Shown: positions 48,301 through 56,300 of the stretch, piece after piece
How the letters are laid out: every line of letters begins with the position of its first letter
Numbering within the stretch: position 1 is the stretch's first letter
Assembly (NCBI GenBank): GCA_905221605.1
Contig: CAJNDS010002101.1
Coordinates: forward strand, 253,001 to 317,000
Source: Symbiodinium natans
Taxonomy: Eukaryota > Sar > Dinophyceae > Suessiales > Symbiodiniaceae
DNA length: 64,000 bases
Direction of reading: 5' to 3'
Notes under the pieces: generated by a model
Seen by the model: the letters and a program-made list of their open reading frames with translations, nothing else
The model's database searches: none
What the model was told of the DNA's origin: nothing
Made by a program: the position numbers and the translations under genes

Positions 48301-51300
48301 TGAATTCTCGATGATTCTACATTGAGGGTGTTGAGCCTCTGCGCCCTACACTTAAACCCTACTTAGAGGTTCATGGGACTTGTTAACCAATATAACGGTA
48401 CTTAACCCACTTATGAGCCCTTAAGTGCCGAATAGGTTAGAAGTACAGATATCTTTGGTTCATCATTACCATGAACCTCCAGTAAGCCCTCAACCCAAAC
48501 CCTAAACCCTAAAACTCTAAAACCCTAACACTCTAAGCCCTGAAACCCGTCTCCTGGAGCATGTCGTCGTACATAAAACTTGTAGTGGGCCATGGCCCAT
48601 GACGATGAGCGTCAAAGCCTGCTCAGACTCAGGTTCTAACGCATGAGACACACGAACCCTAAAACCCTAAAACCCTAAACCCCAAACGTCCTAACCCTAA
48701 ACCCTAAACCCTAAACACCCTCCCCTACACTCTGATCTCAATTTTAAAGCCTGCGCCTCGTTTTTGGGGTTGGCGGGACGGGTCCCTCATGACGACCCAA
48801 GTATGCGGGCCCTCATTCCCCTTTTTGGACTTTGCTAAGGGTTTAGGGTTTAGGGTTCAGGTTAAGGTTCTCTTCACAAGGCCCTGTAAGCCTAAAGGTT
48901 CCCCTGTGTTTTTCATAATTACTCTGGGTTTTTAGCTAAATGTGTGTCCCATTACATACCCGCCGCATGCGCTGTGAAATCTCCCTCTAGGTTCCTACAT
49001 TCTCAACCAGAAGGCCAAGGGCCCATAATAGGGGGGTCTTGTCGGGCTTCTGCGCGCACTAGTGAAGATTTCAGGGTAGAGGGCTTGAGGTGGGCTAAGT
49101 GCGACTGCTCCCCACAGAACGTCGTAGGGCCCCAAACCTTCCTAGACCCTGAAAGCCTAGCCGCCTGAATCCTAAACCCTAACCCCCTACACCTAAAACA
49201 AAATCACTAACCTCTGAACCCTAAACCCCGAAACAGCGAAACCCTAAACCCCTACGCCCTAAACCCTAAACAGCTAGACCCTAACCCTAAACCCCTAAAC
49301 AGCTAAACCCTAAAACCCTACCCCCTACAGCCCTTGACCCTAACAACTTAAACCCAAACCCTAAACCCAAACCCTAACCTAAACACGCCCTAAAGCCCTA
49401 AACCCAAAAGCCTAAAGCCTCTCATGGACTAGCCTCGAACTTCGTGTCTTGGATCTGCTGGAAGTAGACCTTGGTTGGTTGGCTTGGGGTAATAGGTTAT
49501 GGTTTAGGGTTATGGTTTAGGGTTAGGGTTCAGGGTTCAGGGTTCAGGGTTTAAGGTTTAGGGTTTGGGTTTCGGGTTTAGGTTTACGGTCTAGCGTGTT
49601 GGATGGGAAAAGGAGGTGAAAACCGGGAGGGTAGGGGGGGGGGTGTAGGGGGGGGGGGGGGGTAGAAAGGGGGGGGGGGGGGTAGGGGGGGTGGGGGGGG
49701 GGGGGGGGGGGGGGCCCGGCAGCTTTTCCATGGAGGGCTAGGCCACCCACACCGCAATAGACTCACGACCAAGGCGGTTTCGCACAGGAACATAGAGCCT
49801 TTTGGGAAAAAAAACCCCCCCCTAACCCCCCCCCTACCCCCCCCCCCCCCCCACCCCCCCACCCCCCCTTTGGGGTTGCTGGGCTTGGCCTGTTCAACAA
49901 TTGATGAACCTCCCTGACCTTCAAGCTGGCTTCAGCTCCTGTTTGGGTGCGCGCGCGCGCGCGCGCGCGCGCGGCGCGCCCACTGCGTGCTCCGTCCACG
50001 AAACCTCGGGGCGTTGCCCGCCTGTGGGCGTAGCCCCTTAGAAGTTAGGGTGTAGGGCTAGGGTTTGGGGTTGGCGGTTCGGGGTTTGGGGTTTGGGGTT
50101 TAGGGTTTAGGGGGGGCCCTAAGCCCCAATCCCTAAACCCAAGTAGCAGGGCACAGCTGCCAATTATCTGCACAGAATCGCGGGGCGTATTAGGCTGCTT
50201 TCTTTAGGCCCCAAGCCCTAAGCCCTAAGCCCTAAGCCCTAAGCCCTAAGCCCTAAGCCCTAAGCCCTAAGCCCTAAGCCCTAAGCCCAAAGCCCTAAGC
50301 CCTAAGCCCTAAGCCCAAAGCCCTAAGCCCTAAGCGCTGAGCCCCGAACCCTGAAGCCTGAACCTTCGGAACGTCAGTAGACTGCAAGCTAAAAGACTCC
50401 CGAAGCTTCCGAACCCCAACATGGCTTCCGGTGGGTCTTTCGGGTTTAGGGTCCTATGTAAATTAACTGGGTATGCTGGGTGTGTTTCTACCATACATAT
50501 GGGCATGATACTTTTGGGTCCTGTACTGGGGTTCGGAATTGAGGAAGGTCGAGGCTTGAGGATTTCGGGGCTGTGGTTTCGGGGATGAGGGTCTTAGGGT
50601 TGAGGCTTTAGGCTTGAGGAGTTTGTGGTCGAGGGTTTGGGGTGCAGAAGTTTGGACAAGGAGCAATGCGTCCTGCGCCGACACCAAGGACTCCTTCCAC
50701 CGAGGCACTGGGCATCGGTTTAGGGTTTAGGGTTTAGGGTTTAGGGTTTAGGGTTTAGGGTTTAGGGTTTAGGGTTTAGGGTTTAGGGTTTAGGGTTTAG
50801 GGCGAGCAACTCTAAACCCTAAGCCCGAAACCCTTCCAAGCCATTTGCGGGCGTTTGTCATGGACTATAACCCAAAACCCCAAATGCAAAATCAACCACC
50901 AAAACCTCCCAGAAACGAAGCCCTGGAATTCCCCCCCCAAAAAAAAAGAAAGAACAAACTAAACCCTAAATGGACACCCTGAGCCTAAACCCCGAAATTT
51001 CCTACACCACAACTCCTTTTCCTAAATCCGAAGCCCCAGCAGTGCTGTACGGATTCGGGTTGACAGGTAAATGGCGTATTTGCGTACAGGCACCTAGCAA
51101 ACCCTCATAACCCTCATAAACCTTATAACCCTTATAACCCTTATGACCCCCAAAACCCTTGTAACCCTTAAAATCCTTAAGGCTAAAAGCCCTTAAAGCC
51201 TTTAAGGCCTTTTAACTCTTATTACCCTAAGCCCTTACAATCCCAATACCCCTAACCCTGAGGACTCCTGTCGCTTCTTCCGTCCTCGCTTGTCGTGGTT

Positions 51301-53303
51301 TATCCTGAGCCGCCCGAAGGGGAGGGGAGGGGTAGGGTTTAGGGTTTAGGGTTTAGGGTTTGGGGTTTAGGGTTTAGGGTTTAGGGATTAGGGTTTAGGG
51401 TTTAGGGCTCAGGGCTTAGGGTTTAGGGCTTAGGGCTTGGGGTTTAGGGTTTAGGGTTTAGGGAAGAGAGGTTGGCCCTTTGAACCCGCTGATAATGTTC
51501 CCAACAAATTCTGATCCTCTTGGGGTTGAGAGTTTCAGGGGAACGTAGGGCCGTTTGAGGTTTCTGGGGACTTTTTGGGCCGCGAAGGGCGGGCTAGGGT
51601 TTAGGTTTAGGGTTTATGGTTTAGGGTTTAGGGTGTAGGGTTCAGGGTTTAGGGTTTGGGCTTAGCGTTAGGGTTTGAAAGTCTTTTCGGGCTTCGGGTC
51701 TCTTATCCTCCTCCTAGCCCCTGCACCCTAACCCCTGAACCCCCGAGAGTGGGTGGAGTTCACTTATGGGTCTCGTGGTCGGTCTTGGTTTAGGGTTTAG
51801 AGCTTTAGGCTTTAGGGTTTAGGGTGAGGGTTTAGGTTAGGGTTTGGGGTTTAGGGAGGGTTTAGGGTTTTGGGTTTTGGGTTTTGGGTTCAGGTAGGCT
51901 TTAGGGTCTAGGTAGGGTTTCGGGTTAAGGGTGACTCTCAGGCCTTCAAGCCGCTTGTTTTGTGTTCTTGGCGACTTGTGCACTGCTTCTACGTGCCGAC
52001 TGTCTTAGGTTTTGGGTTTCAGATGTTTTGGACATTTGTTGGTTCCAGACTTTCGCGGTTTAGGGTCTAGGGTTTCGGGTTTAGCAGCAAAGCCCCTAGA
52101 ACCATAAACCAAAGTGCATTCCACCTAACCCCGAAAACTCCAGGCTCCTCGGAAACCAAGGAGACAAAGGAAACACCGAAGAAGATCGAGGCACTTAAAG
52201 CAGGAGAAACGACCTTAAACCCTAAACCCTAAACCCTAAACCCTAACCCTGAACCCAGGTACTACTGGGATCCTAAAGGAGGTGTTAGAGCCCTAAGACC
52301 CTGAACCCCAAGCCTAAACGTGAACCTTAAGGCCTGCAGTACAGGCCTAAGTCACACCAAGCCTCAAGACAGTGCCATGAACATCTGCGAAACAGAGAAG
52401 CCATAATTATAGGAATTGTAGGATTTAGGGTGCACCCCTCAGGGTAGTTCTAGGGTGCCTTAGTAGCACACGCCCGACGCGCCAAACCTTAACTTCAACC
52501 TCTCCAGCATGGCCAGCGGCCGCAGTCTCCCGCGTCACGACCGCGTTTTGACATCCAACAGTGTTCTGCGAAAGCGATCCTTCGAGGCTAGAAAATTTGT
52601 GCCCCCAAAAGCACCAATAGTGTAGGCATCGCAATGCACCGAAAGGATCGTCGCCGGGACCCATGTTTTCCAACTTCCGCTGTAATACTCAAGGCGATCC
52701 CCCGCAGAGAATGTCTGCGTACGGCAACGGATCTTGCAAGCAGGCTGGGCAAAGCCAGCAGACTTGCCGCCGACGTGATGCAGAGAAGAGCTCTGTCGGG
52801 ACATACCCCATAAAGCCAAAGGGCGCACACTTCAGAAACTTTTTCTAGACCCGGGAGTAACCTAGGAATAAAAAGGGTGCCCTTTTTGGTTTTAAGGGGA
52901 TTATAAGGGAACCCCAACTTTAAAACAAGGAAAAAAGGGCCTACTCCCGGTCCTAGTTGTTAAAAAAAATCGTAACCCCAAACCCGAACCCCTAACCCCT
53001 AGTAGGGGACCATTGGGATGATCCCCCTTAAGCTAACAGTCCATAAAAAGGATTGTAGTACCCCCTGTTACAATCCCTACTAAGGACTGTTAGTGTAAGG
53101 GGGAACATCCCAAGGGGACCATATTGAGTGACCATATGGGTATTTTCCGAAATAAAGATGCCCCTTATACACCCAAATAGAAGAGAATCCCCTTAAAGAG
53201 ACCCCCAAAGAAGTACCCCGATTTTCGGAAACCTCCATATAACCAGCCTTAGGCTGCCAGGTTCAGCAACTCGGCCGAAGACTCCAAAAACACGACCCCA
53301 CAT

Positions 53304-53334
<31 letters not shown>

Positions 53335-56300
53335 AAAAAACGAAAGCGGCTGACCCCTAACCCTAAACCCTAAACCCTAGATCTAAACCTTATAAACCAC
53401 AAACGTTAAACCATATAACCCTAGACCCTGAATCCTAAACCCTGAAGCTTCTACACCCCCTGATCCCCTGGGTCAGCGGGCTCTGCGAGAGCCAGCAGCA
53501 TCGTGGCCTGTCCTCGCTTGTTGCCGGAGGCGCGGAACTTGTCCGAATACCTCGGGAGCTGGAGGCTTCCCTGCGATTCAAGCAAGCCCCAAACCCTAAA
53601 CCCTAACCCTAAACCCTAAACCCTAAACCCTAACACAAGGAGAGCCCGCCACCTCAACCCTCCTGGAGCCGTGTTAGGGTGTCTGGGGATTGCGGACACT
53701 TCAGGCACATGCAGCTGCCAGCGTCTCCTCTGCTAAGGGCATCAGACTTCTCAGCGCTCCCCGACACTCCCGAAAAGACCCAAACATCGTTTTAAGGTTT
53801 AGGGTTAAGGGTTTAGGGTGAGTTTCGGGCCTTGCTTCAGCCCGAAAAACTCACAGCTTCAGGGAAGCCCTTCAACGCTCACACTGCCTTCGCAACATTG
53901 GTTCAGGGGGGAGGTTGTACCTGAGACCCCGAAGCTTGTACTTTTGGCTTGTTGGTTTCTAGGTTTCGAATTTTCCGGCCCTTTATAACGCAAACTCTAA
54001 ATAAACCCTAAACCCTAAGCCTAGGGAAAATCATGGCCTGCAATGCGACCAAGGCAAAAACGAGAAGCCTTCTATATAACTCCTAATCCCGGAGCACTGA
54101 ACTCCCACGCCTTAGAGCCCTAAACTCCCAATCTCCTAAAATCCGAAGCCCCTGAACCCTAAACCCTAGACCCTAAACCCTCACCCTAAACCCTAAACCC
54201 TACACCCTAAACCCTAAACCCTAAACCCTAAACCCTGCAGCCCTAAACCCATCTCCCTCGCTCCAAGCTGCTGCCCCACGATGGCTAAGGCCTGCTGCGG
54301 CTTCTCCTGCCTCACGAACAGGGGGAGGGTTTAGGGTTTAGGGTTTAGGGTTTAGGGTTTAGGGTTTAGGGTTTAGGGTTTAGGGTTTAGGGTTTAGGGT
54401 TTAGGGTTTAGGGTTCAGGGTTCAGGGTTCAGGGTTTGGAGTTTGGGGGGTTTAGGCCAGAGTTCTGGGGTCGTTTGGGGGGGCTTGCGGGGGGGTTCAG
54501 GGCTTTTGGGGCTTTGGGGATTTCAGCACTTGGGGATTTATGTGCTAGGGTTTATGTAGTAACCCACTTGCTGAGTCCCCTGGCCATGAAACGGTCATCT
54601 TTCAGCTTTGGTAGGATTACGTATGCGCCAAAAACCCTAAACCCTAAACCCTAAACCCTAAACCCTAAACCCCTAAGCTCACGTTCCCATGTCTGGTCCA
54701 GGGGATAGGATTAGGGGGACCCTTGGGAATATGGACCCTCTGAATAAGGTCCCTGTTTAAGAGAGCCAGAAGAGGGTTCAGAAGGGTCCCCTTTTTAAAC
54801 CCTAAACCCTAAACCCTAAACCCTAAACCCTAAACCCTTATCCTACCTAGGACTGGTCCAGGAGTTGGGCCTTCTGGTGGGGGGGGGGGGGTATGGAGGG
54901 CCTTGGGGCTTTTGCGGTCTCAGGACTGTACGAGTGGTGGCTTCAGGGGTTTGAGGGCTTTCGGACGTTTTTGGGGGTTTTAGGGGTATTCGGCCAGTTT
55001 AGGGGCTTCGGTGTTGCGGAGGCAAGGGGTTTTGGGACCCAACTTGCAGTTGAGGTTTAGGGATTAGGGCTTAGGCATTCCCCGAAGCCTTGGAGACGCA
55101 AATCCCTCAACCGTAAAACTCGAAAACAAACAGAGAAACCCTGAGCCCCCTCTCAGAGACTCCAATACCCCTTAATTAAAGAATACTATTCCTTTCAAGA
55201 ATGGGAGGGTGCCTCCAAATACATATGCTAAATCTCTTGAGGCCCCGCACATGGTTGAAGCCATCTGCCGGTGGGCATCGGACAGCATGTACAAGGCATC
55301 TATGAGGCCCGACTCACCTTGGCTTAGGGTTTAGGGTTTAGGGTTTAGGGTTTAGGGTTTAGGGTTTAGGGTTTAGGGTTTAGGGTTTAGGGTTTAGGGT
55401 TTAGGGTTTAGGGTTTAGGGTTTAGGGTTTAGGGTTTAGGGTTTAGGGTTTAGGGTTTAGGGTTTAGGGTTTAGGGTTTAGGGTTTAGGCATCTATGAGG
55501 CCAGACTCACCTTGGCTTAGGCTTGACAATTAGAGGGTCCTAAAGCGGGTGGGGCTCAAGGGGGGTTTAGGGTTTAGGGTTTAGGGTTTAGGGTTTAGGG
55601 TTTAGGGCTTGACATGAAAGGGTCTTTAAAGGCAGGGTATGTAGCCCCGGTAGGGTTTAGACCTTCTGGCTCAGGAATTCAAACCCTAAACCCTAAACCC
55701 TAAACCCTAACCCCTAAGCCCTAAGCCCTAAGCCCTAAGCCCTACGCCCTACGCCCTAAGCCCTAAACCCTACCCTTCCACCGCAAGACTGATTGTTGCG
55801 AATCTTTTGGAGTGCCCAATACCCCTTAATTCAGGAATATACCTTACAATACATGGGGATCCTAAATAAACAAACTTAAGGAATATACCTTGCTATAATC
55901 ATAGGGATCCTTCATATAAGGGGAGGTGTATTCCTTGGTTGAGGGCTATTGGGCTCTTTGGGTCTCATATGCCTTAATATAGTTTAAGGTATATTCCTTG
56001 ATTAACGAGTATTGGGCTGTTTGGGCCTAGTCCTGCAACATCTTCTTCAGACCCAGAGCTCAACTGTAAGGTTTATAGGTCTTCAACAAACCCCAAACGC
56101 TAAACCTTAAACCCTCAACCCTAAACCCTAAAGGGCCAACGAAGGTCTCGGCCAAGAAGCCTTCAGTACCCAACTTCTCAAAAATGCTCACGGCCTTGTC
56201 CAGGTTCGAAATGCACTCCTCGCGAGAGCGTCAGCCGACTGGACCACCCTAAACCCTAAACCCTAAACCCTGAACCCTGAACCCTAAACCCTAAACCCTA

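Larger units (their letters stand above)
47400..49420. other. Intron content between 47.4 and 49.4 kb
   Basis: TTTAGGG (47423-47545) and CCCTAAA (47772-47835) arrays, a unique block 47840-48130 in which GGGAGGAATGCTCC occurs twice, MITE copies, and decayed CCCTAAA from 48490 to 49400. No gene supported. Confidence 0.5.

Noticed and set aside
49430-49454. Micro-exon IQDTKFEA
   Set aside because: Only 25 bases. Acceptor TTCCAGCAG and a GT donor exist, but there is too little information and the phase is unknown.
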